Source of the DNA: an uncultured Porphyromonadaceae bacterium | GTDB taxonomy: Bacteria; Bacteroidota; Bacteroidia; Bacteroidales; Muribaculaceae | DNA length: 9,175 nt | Assembly: GCA_947175225.1 (NCBI GenBank) | Contig: CAMWLX010000118.1 | Location: 1 to 9,175, forward strand | Direction of reading: 5' to 3' | Shown: piece after piece, positions 1 to 6,190 of the stretch | Position numbering within the stretch: the first letter of the stretch is position 1 | How the letters are laid out: each line of letters opens with the position of its first letter | The notes under the pieces: generated by a model | The model's database searches: none | Told to the model about the DNA's origin: nothing | The model's input: only the letters and a program-made list of their open reading frames with translations | Program-made: the position numbers and the translations under genes

Positions 1-82
1 GTCCCGGATTGCCGTGTCTATCTGTTGTCGGTCTGTGTTACTGTCTAAAAATAGGGCTTCCCTTAAAATAATTTAAAAATTG

Positions 83-114
83 TTTGGCAGATTGTGGATA
101 ATGTCGTAAATTTG
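83..114 (+). promoter_or_regulatory. Bacteroidetes-type promoter upstream of pyrE
   Basis: TTTG at 83-86 is followed after 20 nt by TAAATTTG at 107-114. This matches the Bacteroidetes sigma-70 consensus (TTG at -33, about 19-21 nt spacer, TAnnTTTG at -7). The inferred transcription start near 120 leaves a leader of roughly 55 nt before the pyrE ATG at 176. No equally good promoter was seen between the four + strand genes that follow, so this one may drive all of them. Confidence 0.65.
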
Positions 115-125
115 CGTTATAATTG

Positions 126-159
126 GGAGAATATGTTGATTTGGCATATTCCTTTCTCC
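126..159 (+). promoter_or_regulatory. Hairpin in the pyrE leader
   Basis: GAATATG (129-135) is complementary to CATATTC (145-151) around a 9-nt loop. An alternative outer helix pairs GGAGA (126-130) with TCTCC (155-159), leaving a 5-nt bulge. The hairpin lies wholly in the predicted 5' leader and ends 16 nt before the start codon, so it could influence pyrE translation or mRNA stability. There is no T-tract after it, so it is not an intrinsic terminator. A second small stem, TTGCAGA (198-204) with TCTGCAA (211-217), lies just inside the gene. Confidence 0.35.
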
Positions 160-175
160 TCTAAAATATGATATT

Positions 176-826
176 ATGAATACTCCAGACAAAATGCTTG
201 CAGAGAAACTTCTGCAAATCAGTGCAATAAAACTGCAGCCCTCCATGCCATTCGTATGGAGTTCAGGCTGGAACTCTCCGATTTATAACGACAACCGTAA
301 GGCTCTATCTTATCCTGACGTGCGCAATTTCATCAAGATTGAGATGTCGCGTCTGATCCTCGAGAACTTTCCCGATGTCGACGCCATAGCTTCAGTAGCA
401 AATGGTGCAATAGCTTTCGGGCTTTTGGCAGCAGATGCCATCGGTCTCCCATTCGCATATGTCAGGGATACCCCAAAGGATCACGGTCTTGAAAATACGA
501 TAGAAGGCAATTTGAAGCCCGGTTGGAAAGTAGTGGTCATAGAAGACCTTATCTCTACCGGTGGCACCAGCCTTCGAGCTGTAGAAGCTGTCACCAATGC
601 CGGCTGTGAAGTTATTGGCATGGCAGCTCTCTTCAACTACGAGTTCCCCATCGCCCTCAAGCGTTTCCGTGAGGCAAACCTCAATGCTGTGGCTCTCTGC
701 ACTTACACGTCAATGCTCGAAGTGGCAGAAAAGATCCATTTCATCAGCAACGAAGAGGCAGAGACTCTACGCGACTGGCGAAAAAATCCCGGAGTTTGGG
801 TTCCCAATACTCCCGAAGCCTTCTAA
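176..826 (+). CDS. pyrE: Orotate phosphoribosyltransferase
   Basis: Cytosolic enzyme of de novo pyrimidine synthesis; it joins orotate and PRPP to give orotidine 5'-monophosphate. The 216 aa are normal for bacterial PyrE. The PRPP-binding signature VVVIEDLISTGGTS is at residues 119-132, with the consecutive acidic pair E123-D124. The mobile catalytic loop around RDTPKDHG (97-104) keeps R97, K101 and H103, but has Asp at position 98 where many PyrE proteins have Lys. The N-terminal FVWSSGWNSPIYNDNR (26-41) is the usual substrate-contact region. The ATG at 176 is the natural start: an ATG at 168 is closed at once by a stop. It is the first gene of a + strand series and has its own promoter at 83-114. 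Confidence 0.96.
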   Translation: MNTPDKMLAEKLLQISAIKLQPSMPFVWSSGWNSPIYNDNRKALSYPDVRNFIKIEMSRLILENFPDVDAIASVANGAIAFGLLAADAIGLPFAYVRDTPKDHGLENTIEGNLKPGWKVVVIEDLISTGGTSLRAVEAVTNAGCEVIGMAALFNYEFPIALKRFREANLNAVALCTYTSMLEVAEKIHFISNEEAETLRDWRKNPGVWVPNTPEAF

Positions 827-910
827 AATCCCAAAATTCCTCAAGGCCCTTAGAGCCCCTAAAGCCCTTAAATCCCCTTAGAGTCTTTAAAACCCTAAGA
901 GCCCTTAACC
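824..910 (+). repeat. Degenerate 9-bp tandem repeat filling the pyrE/SRPBCC gap
   Basis: Starting at the pyrE stop codon, the sequence repeats with a period of about 9 bp: CCTTAGAGC, CCCTAAAGC, CCTTAAATC and so on. The TA or CA core dinucleotides fall at steps of 9, 9, 9, 9, 9, 10, 9, 8 and 10 nt, giving about ten imperfect units. The tract occupies nearly all the 99 nt between pyrE and the next gene. It has no convincing ORF, hairpin or promoter. It resembles the tract at 4722-4775 in period and general composition (C/T-run, then TA-rich). Confidence 0.8.
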
Positions 911-925
911 CACATTAAAAAAATT

Positions 926-1360
926 ATGGCAACATATAAAAGCGAAGAAGTCCCATTGAAAGCCTCTGCTGAAAGTGTCTTCGGCCGGCTCAGCAATTTT
1001 GAATCACTAAAAAATCTCTTGGCTCAGGTGCCGGAAGATCAGATCCCGGCAGACAAAAAAGAAATGTTTGATAGCATTCGTCTCACTGAGGATAGTATCG
1101 AACTTCCCGGGGGTCCTGTTGGATCAATCCGGCTGAGAGTCGTAGAGCGTAAAGCTCCCTCTCGTATCACATTGAAGGGAGAGGGAACTCCCGTGCCACT
1201 GCAGTTGCAGCTTGACATCCATCCCATCGATGAGGCTGCATGCCGTGCGCAAGCAAAGGTTGACATTGAGATCCCTGCTATGTTGCGTCCAATGATTTCC
1301 GGACCGATGCAAAAGATGACAGAGCAGTTTGCCACTGTACTCCGCTCCATCCCATTCTGA
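926..1360 (+). CDS. SRPBCC/START-like (polyketide cyclase-type) small protein
   Basis: A 144-aa cytosolic protein with no signal peptide or membrane segment. The opening TYKSEEVPLKASAESVFGRLSNFESLKNLL looks like the first strand and helix of the SRPBCC helix-grip fold (KASAESVFGRLSNFE is typical). Alternating strands follow (DSIELPGGPVGSIRLRVVERKAP, RITLKGEG, PLQLQLDIHPID, ACRAQAKVDIEIP). The long C-terminal helix closing such folds is residues 118-142. SRPBCC proteins bind hydrophobic ligands, but nothing here identifies the ligand. It follows pyrE on the same strand after a 99-nt repeat-filled gap. From memory, pyrE followed by such a gene is a recurring arrangement in Bacteroidales; that cannot be verified here. 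The ATG at 926 follows an A-rich leader and no Shine-Dalgarno. Confidence 0.82.
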   Translation: MATYKSEEVPLKASAESVFGRLSNFESLKNLLAQVPEDQIPADKKEMFDSIRLTEDSIELPGGPVGSIRLRVVERKAPSRITLKGEGTPVPLQLQLDIHPIDEAACRAQAKVDIEIPAMLRPMISGPMQKMTEQFATVLRSIPF

Positions 1361-1379
1361 CTTCCCGAAATTGTGCACT

Positions 1380-1400
1380 ATGCATTATGAATTATGCATT
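1380..1400 (+). repeat. 7-bp AT-rich repeat overlapping a start codon
   Basis: ATGCATT, ATGAATT and ATGCATT stand in tandem, each a 7-bp unit. The middle unit begins at 1387, which is the start codon of the following lipoprotein gene, so the repeat encodes its first residues, MNYAL. A 12-nt piece of this tract (ATTATGAATTAT, 1384-1395) reappears inverted at 1903-1914, next to the same gene's stop codon. Confidence 0.75.
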
Positions 1401-1917
1401 GAATAAAGGTTTCTTATTGTCGCTGATGGCTCTGCTATCGGCTCTTGTGTCGTGTAATCAGATCGACGACGATCGTATCCCCTCTCTGCCCGTCTATATC
1501 AATCTGTCGGGAGCCGGAATGTGGAATACTTATGGAGTGGCAGGTGTAGGCATATCGAAAAACTTCATCAACTATCAAGGCCTGCAGAGTCCATCCGGCT
1601 TTCCATTCAACGCCACTACATATGTCGGTTTTGGTGGAGTGTTGCTCATTGGTGGAGTAGATCCGTTCACGTCTGAGCCAAATGTGCCCTTGGCTTACGA
1701 TCTTTCTTGTCCGGTCGAAAGAAGCCAGACCATACGTGTAGCAATCGATCAGGAAAATCTCGAAGCCGTTTGCCCTGTATGCAATTCTCATTATGATGTC
1801 ATAATGGCAGGAGGAAGTCCTGTTTCAGGGCCTGCTCTCACAGGTAAATATAAATATAGTCTGCGTCGCTACGTCTGCGACCCGGCACAAGGAGGAGGCT
1901 ATATAATTCATAATTGA
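1387..1917 (+). CDS. Lipoprotein with a degenerate Rieske-like motif
   Basis: A 176-aa predicted lipoprotein. K7 plus a hydrophobic stretch (8-20) lead to lipobox LVSC, so C23 is the lipidated residue. Acidic residues soon after it (NQIDDD) resemble the Bacteroidetes lipoprotein surface-export signal, so it may face outward. The C-terminal half resembles a Rieske domain: AYDLSCPVE (103-111) sits where C-x-H is expected, and CPVCNSHYDV (129-138) followed by GGSPVSGPA (142-150) matches the CPxHGxxFD...G...GPA pattern. The ligand histidines are changed: C108-x-V110 and C129-x2-C132. A normal two-Cys/two-His 2Fe-2S site therefore looks absent; C108, C129, C132, C164 or H135 could bind another metal or nothing. 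The stop is 1 nt before the LysE gene, so coupling is likely. The function is unknown. Confidence 0.8.
   Translation: MNYALNKGFLLSLMALLSALVSCNQIDDDRIPSLPVYINLSGAGMWNTYGVAGVGISKNFINYQGLQSPSGFPFNATTYVGFGGVLLIGGVDPFTSEPNVPLAYDLSCPVERSQTIRVAIDQENLEAVCPVCNSHYDVIMAGGSPVSGPALTGKYKYSLRRYVCDPAQGGGYIIHN
1903..1914 (-). repeat. Inverted copy of the 12-nt start-site repeat at the gene's 3' end
   Basis: ATAATTCATAAT is the exact reverse complement of 1384-1395. It encodes the last residues (IIHN) of the lipoprotein and abuts the TGA at 1915-1917. Together the two copies frame the lipoprotein gene almost exactly. Confidence 0.7.
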
Positions 1918-1918
1918 G

Positions 1919-3409
1919 ATGGAAGAGCTTGTGTTGATGATATTGCGTGGATTGGTGATTGGGGTCGTGATTTCTGCTCCAATGGGTCCTGTAGGAATCT
2001 ACTGCCTGCAGCGCACTCTCGACAAAGGGCGCCTTTCCGGATTCTATACCGGAATAGGGGCAGCTGTTTCCGATCTAATTTATTGTCTTCTGACAGGCTT
2101 CGGACTCTCTTTCATCGAAGACTTCATCAACAATCATCGCTCTCCCATTCAGCTTATAGGGTCTGTGGTGCTGATATTCTTTGGCATATGGCTTATACGT
2201 AAGAAACCCGACGGGTCGATAGCTGCCGATGCCGACCATGGCTCCCCCTCCCGTGAAGGGGATATATTGAAAGGATTTGCGCTGACATTTTCCAATCCAT
2301 TGATTCTATTCCTTATAATAGGTCTTTTTGCGCAGTTCAACTTCGTGATAGAAGGAATGAAATTTTATCACTATATTCTCGGTTTTGTCGGTATAATTAC
2401 AGGTGCATTGGGATGGTGGTGGCTTGTCACTTACTTTGTCGATAAGTTGCGTGGACATTTCACTCAGCGCACTATGAAATTCATTAATGTAGTGATAGGA
2501 AGTGTCATTCTCATTTTTGCAGCCGTGGGAATATATTCCTCCACATCAGCCATGCTGACCGCCCGGACACTCGGGCGTCCTCCATTGGCAACTTCGATGA
2601 CGCTGTCATTCCGCGTGGCCGACACATCAATGAAAGGATGGAAAATTCAGATGCCATGTGAGGGGGGCAAAGAATTGAGCATTACTGTGTGTCCGGTTTC
2701 TGAAGCCGATCCATTTGGAGATTCAAGTGTCGACGCGCTTCATATCCTGGCAGAAGAATATCCCGGAGGTCAGCAACTGGCCTCCGTTGTTGTTTCCAAA
2801 GGAGTAGACGCATATCGCGGTAAGAATGCCTGGCGCATCAATCAGTCGGGCTTCCAATGGAGCCTGTTTGGCGGCAACCGGGAATATAATCATATTCTCA
2901 GTTTCAATTCGTCGCTTCGCCCCTCCGCTCAGCCCGAGATAGTTCCTGTTCGTGCTGATGGCATAGTAGTCTCAGATTTTGACGTTGAAAAGTCTTCCAA
3001 TCTGCTTTCTTATGTCTCGCCGGAAGAAATATTCTCCACAATAAAGTCGCTCTCCCCTAAGCCTAAGGAGATCTCAGGCGTATACTCCCTTCTCGACTAT
3101 GAATTTGACGACACATATGCGCGTCCGGGAGGGTTATATCGTCTTGCTATTCTTCCGGATGAAGCATCTGAAGGCTTCTGCATATTCTATTTGGAAGGAG
3201 CAAAAATAAATGCCTCCATATGGTCTCCGGGAATGATAAAGGGGAAGCTTATGCCGTCCCCTTTCGCTAATGTATTCAATGTAGAGTGGATTGATGCTGA
3301 AGGCTCACTTATGCGCAGCGACATTCAGGCAGAGTTTGATCCCCTTGCTCTTTCCTTGACAATCAAATTTCCATATCAAAGCAGCTCTATGCGCTATCGC
3401 AAAGAGTGA
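1919..3409 (+). CDS. LysE-family transporter fused to a large C-terminal domain
   Basis: Residues 1-210 are a LysE/RhtB-type exporter of the inner membrane. The family signature APMGPVGIYCLQRTLDKGRL is at 20-39, with GFYTGIGAAVSD at 41-52 and TFSNPLILFLIIGLFA at 123-138. Six hydrophobic segments lie near 8-28, 41-63, 77-93, 119-138, 150-173 and 187-207. Family members export amino acids or similar solutes and usually have about 210 aa. This protein has 496. Residues 215-496 form a soluble, strand-rich extension of no family I recognise. Positive charges in loops 32-39, 94-96 and 175-187 put those loops inside and the extension in the periplasm (inference). The reading frame is continuous through the junction. 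The ATG at 1919 lies 1 nt after the lipoprotein stop. The 3' end converges on the TPM gene with 2 nt between. Confidence 0.88.
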   Translation: MEELVLMILRGLVIGVVISAPMGPVGIYCLQRTLDKGRLSGFYTGIGAAVSDLIYCLLTGFGLSFIEDFINNHRSPIQLIGSVVLIFFGIWLIRKKPDGSIAADADHGSPSREGDILKGFALTFSNPLILFLIIGLFAQFNFVIEGMKFYHYILGFVGIITGALGWWWLVTYFVDKLRGHFTQRTMKFINVVIGSVILIFAAVGIYSSTSAMLTARTLGRPPLATSMTLSFRVADTSMKGWKIQMPCEGGKELSITVCPVSEADPFGDSSVDALHILAEEYPGGQQLASVVVSKGVDAYRGKNAWRINQSGFQWSLFGGNREYNHILSFNSSLRPSAQPEIVPVRADGIVVSDFDVEKSSNLLSYVSPEEIFSTIKSLSPKPKEISGVYSLLDYEFDDTYARPGGLYRLAILPDEASEGFCIFYLEGAKINASIWSPGMIKGKLMPSPFANVFNVEWIDAEGSLMRSDIQAEFDPLALSLTIKFPYQSSSMRYRKE

Positions 3410-3411
3410 TC

Positions 3412-4722
3412 TCACCATCCTCCTGATGCTCCTCCGCCCCCTGTGCGTCCCCCTCCAAAGCCGCCTCCGAAACCTCCTCCGAAGCCGCCTCCGAATCCCC
3501 CGCTCCCGCGTCGGCGTGTAGCAGCTCCAAGCGCGGCTGCCGCAGCCATAGCCGCAGCCATATCCTTCTTGGGGATCCTAAATCCTTTATTGTCTTGATT
3601 CCCGCAGTATTCACAGCGATATTCTGATATCCCTTCCCCTTCCGAGTGGTAGGTAGGCTGGCGGAGTGTCCGGTTGCCTATGAAATGATACGCACGGGTG
3701 CCACAATGCGGACACCGGGTATATTTCGACCCACTGACAGAAAACGCTGTGACTTCCGTGTTTCCGCACTTCTCGCATTTATGTACGTCATATTTCACCG
3801 ATCCTATCTTCTCCTCAAATTGCTGGCTTGGAGTCAGCGATCCTAACGCCTCGTTCCCCTTTAGCAGTCGCATTTTCCCTCCGCATAGGTCACACTTGCG
3901 GTCTCCATAGCGTGCCTTGCGGTAGTGATATAGTGCCAGCAGATAGAAGGGTAGGGCAGTGAGCAGAGTGAATGCAGAGAGTATTCCAAATGTAGTCAGA
4001 CTCGATCTCCATTCTGTAGCTTTTTGAGATGTCGACTTTAATTTGCTGATCTTGCTGCGCCGTAGGAAATAGCTGATGCCGGCATAAAGCCATAGAATGG
4101 CAATTGCAATATAGACGAATCCCATCAAGGCTTCTTTGCTGACAGGAGCCTCTTCCAATCCTGTATAATTGTCTGAAAGTTCAGATCGCAATTCATCGGC
4201 ATATTCCGGATCGGTCATTATCTTGCTGATCATAGCCGTAGCCTCATCTACTGCACAATCAAGGCAGTCGTCTCTCATATTGGGAATCACGGTCTCTCTT
4301 ATAATCTGTCCGCACGTGATGTCAGGAAGCACCCCTTCAGTGCCATATCCTGTCTGGATTCTGACTTTTCGGCTGTCGGGAGAGATCAGTAGAAGCACCC
4401 CATTGTCATTGTCTTTCTTCCCAAGTCCCCATCTGGTGAATACTTTCTCAGAGAAATCCTCAATGGAATAATCTCCTATTGAGGGCACCACAGCCACTGC
4501 CACTTCAGCTGAAGTGGCATCGCGCAGCTTTTGGAGCCTATCATTGACCTCTCTGCGAGTAGATGCACTGAGACGGCTCTCCGGGTCTGCCACATACTCA
4601 TATCTATTGGCGATATTGGGATTGGCTATCTCATCCGGCCGATAATCCCGCCCTTGGGCAGGAAAGATCGACACCCAAATCAGCACGCCCAGCATCCATA
4701 TCAATATTCTTACTCTCTTCAT
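3412..4722 (-). CDS. TPM-domain membrane protein with zinc-ribbon-like CxxC pairs and a Gly-rich tail
   Basis: A 436-aa envelope protein. A signal peptide (1-24, ending FPAQG) precedes a TPM domain of the YgcG/Psb32 type at about 45-170, with the characteristic LSASTRREVNDRLQKL, EVAVAVVPSIG, DNGVLLLISPDSRKVRIQTGYG and EGVLPD. Two membrane segments follow, near 199-219 and 243-265. The C-terminal part has four CxxC pairs (C277/C280, C316/C319, C337/C340, C370/C373), enough for two zinc sites. An Ala-rich stretch (389-402) and a tail of FGGG repeats (407-436) ending in GASGGW complete it. Bacterial TPM proteins have no settled function. Many end in glycine-rich tails, and a LemA gene is a frequent neighbour, but none is in this window. 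It lies 56 nt downstream of dgt with no promoter seen between, so co-transcription is likely. Confidence 0.88.
   Translation of the reverse strand: MKRVRILIWMLGVLIWVSIFPAQGRDYRPDEIANPNIANRYEYVADPESRLSASTRREVNDRLQKLRDATSAEVAVAVVPSIGDYSIEDFSEKVFTRWGLGKKDNDNGVLLLISPDSRKVRIQTGYGTEGVLPDITCGQIIRETVIPNMRDDCLDCAVDEATAMISKIMTDPEYADELRSELSDNYTGLEEAPVSKEALMGFVYIAIAILWLYAGISYFLRRSKISKLKSTSQKATEWRSSLTTFGILSAFTLLTALPFYLLALYHYRKARYGDRKCDLCGGKMRLLKGNEALGSLTPSQQFEEKIGSVKYDVHKCEKCGNTEVTAFSVSGSKYTRCPHCGTRAYHFIGNRTLRQPTYHSEGEGISEYRCEYCGNQDNKGFRIPKKDMAAAMAAAAALGAATRRRGSGGFGGGFGGGFGGGFGGGRTGGGGASGGW
3452..3499 (-). repeat. Four 12-bp units encoding the FGGG tail
   Basis: Four imperfect 12-bp units beginning CCTCC(A/G)AA on the + strand (starts 3452, 3464, 3476, 3488) encode successive Phe-Gly-Gly-Gly blocks on the - strand. 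The number of units could vary between strains through replication slippage; the 12-bp length keeps frame. Confidence 0.85.
4498..4519. repeat. 22-bp perfect palindrome inside the TPM gene
   Basis: TGCCACTTCAG is followed directly by its reverse complement CTGAAGTGGCA. It covers codons for A69-T70-S71-A72-E73-V74-A75 of the TPM protein. Flanking bases 4497 and 4520 do not pair, so the symmetry ends sharply. The phase is such that both strands read ATSAEVA. Confidence 0.9.
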
Positions 4723-4775
4723 ATCAAAATCTTTTAATTCCCATCAATCTTATAAAACTTATAAATCTTATAAAA
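4722..4775. repeat. 9-bp tandem repeat filling the dgt/TPM gap
   Basis: CTTATAAAA, CTTATAAAT and CTTATAAAA stand in perfect 9-bp register at 4749, 4758 and 4767. Weaker units at 4722, 4731 and 4740 (TATCAAAAT, CTTTTAATT, CCCATCAAT) extend the register to the TPM start codon. The tract fills the 56-nt gap between the dgt stop and the TPM start. No promoter, terminator or Shine-Dalgarno is visible inside it. Confidence 0.8.
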
Positions 4776-4778
4776 AAA

Positions 4779-6101
4779 CTACACTGCAGGCAGCGAATGC
4801 CCATTGAGAGTCCGGAATAGATCAAGGGCATACACATCCGTCATAGCCGACACATGATCCACTACTCCCTGAAGTCTCAGATTCAAGTTCTCGGAACGCA
4901 CATCATACTGCTTCGGCACTTTTTCAAGCAGCAGACGCGAATAAGCCTTCTCCGGAGATACTGCAGCCCCTACTAAATTCTCCATAAGGTAAGTGATGAT
5001 CCGGTTTCCCGCCAGCTCAACGTCGATTACTTGTGGCGCACTGTAGATTTTTGTCGAAGCGGTCTCTCCGCAGGCTGCATATGCGTCGCTGAGCCTTCCC
5101 GGTATATTGGTTGTCAGTGCCCCATTATAGTCGCCGGCAAGAATTTCTTTCTCATGGTCGGTAAACTCCTTTGAGCATCCGGCCACTAACGCTCCGATTA
5201 CTTTCGACCTCAGATATCCCACCTGTTCATTAGGGTCGTCGAGCCGCTTCATCGATTCTTTCATATGCAGCTGATCCTTCTCGCCAAAGAAATTGAGCAT
5301 CAAGTCCTTTACTTCTGAAGTCGACAATATCTTCAGCTTGTGGGCATCTTCTATGTCCATTATCTGATAGCATATGTCATCGGCTGCCTCCATAAGGAAC
5401 ACAAACGGATGCCTTGCGTGCCGTCCATGTTCTATTTCCGGTATCCCAAGCTCTTCAGCCACTTGAAGATAGATTTCTTCTTCGGTTTCAAAATATCCGA
5501 ACTTCCCCTTTTCTCCGCTCATTGTAGACGGAATCGGGTATTTCACGACTGATGCAAGCGCACTGTAAGTCATTGCAAATCCCCCTTTCCGTCGCCCTTC
5601 AAATTGATGGGTAAGGAGCCTGAATGAATTGGCATTTCCCTCGAAATGGGCAAAGTCGCTCCATTGCCTTGGCGTCAGCATAGGCTTGAGCGAGAGTCCT
5701 GCTCCCTCGGTGAAGAAACTTGATATAGTGTTTTCTCCGTTGTGGCCGAAAGGAGGATTTCCAAGGTCGTGGGCAAGGCATGCAGTTGCGACAATGTCTG
5801 CCATATCGCTGAGTTTTGCGGTCTTCAGATCATATCCATGCCTATTTATGAGGTTATTCGTCACCTCATTTGCCAGCGACCTCCCTACCGACGACACTTC
5901 AAGGCTATGCGTCAATCTGTTGTGGACGAAAATTGACCCCGGCAGCGGAAACACCTGCGTCTTGTTCTGTAGCCGTCTGAAAGGGGAAGAAAAAATCAGA
6001 CGGTCATAGTCCCGCTGGAAGTCGGAGCGGGTATGAGTCTGCGCATCATGATATTGTTCGAGTCCGAGCCGCTTGTCGGAGATAAGTCTGTTCCAGTCCA
6101 T
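4779..6101 (-). CDS. dgt: Deoxyguanosinetriphosphate triphosphohydrolase (dGTPase)
   Basis: A cytosolic HD-domain enzyme that cleaves dGTP to deoxyguanosine and inorganic triphosphate, tuning dNTP pools. With the ATG at 6101 the protein has 440 aa. Family landmarks, in that numbering: RDYDRLIFSSPFRRLQNKTQVF near 30-51; HNRLTHS with metal ligand H65; AHDLGNPPFGHNGE with H111-D112; EAADDICYQIMD with D241/D242 as the distal metal Asp; and near the C-terminus DHVSAMTDVYALDLF. An in-frame GTG at 6125 would add MAKYIFDV. The ATG is preferred because dGTPases usually open with a Met-x-Trp-type start such as MDWNRLIS, and GTG starts are less common. It is read divergently from the 6272 lipoprotein, and the TPM gene follows it. 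Confidence 0.93.
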   Translation of the reverse strand: MDWNRLISDKRLGLEQYHDAQTHTRSDFQRDYDRLIFSSPFRRLQNKTQVFPLPGSIFVHNRLTHSLEVSSVGRSLANEVTNNLINRHGYDLKTAKLSDMADIVATACLAHDLGNPPFGHNGENTISSFFTEGAGLSLKPMLTPRQWSDFAHFEGNANSFRLLTHQFEGRRKGGFAMTYSALASVVKYPIPSTMSGEKGKFGYFETEEEIYLQVAEELGIPEIEHGRHARHPFVFLMEAADDICYQIMDIEDAHKLKILSTSEVKDLMLNFFGEKDQLHMKESMKRLDDPNEQVGYLRSKVIGALVAGCSKEFTDHEKEILAGDYNGALTTNIPGRLSDAYAACGETASTKIYSAPQVIDVELAGNRIITYLMENLVGAAVSPEKAYSRLLLEKVPKQYDVRSENLNLRLQGVVDHVSAMTDVYALDLFRTLNGHSLPAV

Positions 6102-6149
6102 AACGTCAAATATATATTTTGCCACTCAGTGTGCCCTCCGTGTGAGCCT

Positions 6150-6174
6150 TATTGAAGTTTAAACAACTTCAATA
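6150..6174. promoter_or_regulatory. Inverted repeat in the dgt leader
   Basis: TATTGAAGTT (6150-6159) and AACTTCAATA (6165-6174) are perfect complements around the 5-nt spacer TAAAC. The repeat lies about 50 nt upstream of the dgt ATG and just downstream of the candidate dgt promoter, so it could be an operator or an RNA hairpin in the leader. Neither strand has a T-run after it, which argues against an intrinsic terminator. Confidence 0.55.
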
Positions 6175-6190
6175 GTTCCTAATCATAATA

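Noticed and set aside
1..82. Possible tail of an upstream gene (open frames to stops at 46-48, 69-71 or 74-76).
   Set aside because: The visible peptides (for example one starting VPDCRVYLLS) are too short and resemble nothing recognisable; no frame can be preferred.
827..910. CRISPR array or terminator in the pyrE/SRPBCC gap.
   Set aside because: The units are 9 bp, degenerate and lack spacers; no stable stem with a T-run is present.
3400..3420. Terminator between the convergent LysE-fusion and TPM genes.
   Set aside because: Only 2 nt separate the stop codons and no hairpin with a T-run is visible; the transcripts probably overlap.
5316..5340. Six-bp stem CTGAAG/CTTCAG inside dgt.
   Set aside because: Short stems of this size are expected by chance and it has no supporting context.
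6105..6112. TATATTTG on the - strand as a dgt promoter -7 box.
   Set aside because: It is only a few bases before the ATG at 6101, so it would imply a nearly leaderless message, and no TTG sits at the right distance upstream.
6102..6125. GTG start adding eight residues to dGTPase.
   Set aside because: The ATG at 6101 gives the usual family N-terminus; the extension MAKYIFDV looks like translated leader.
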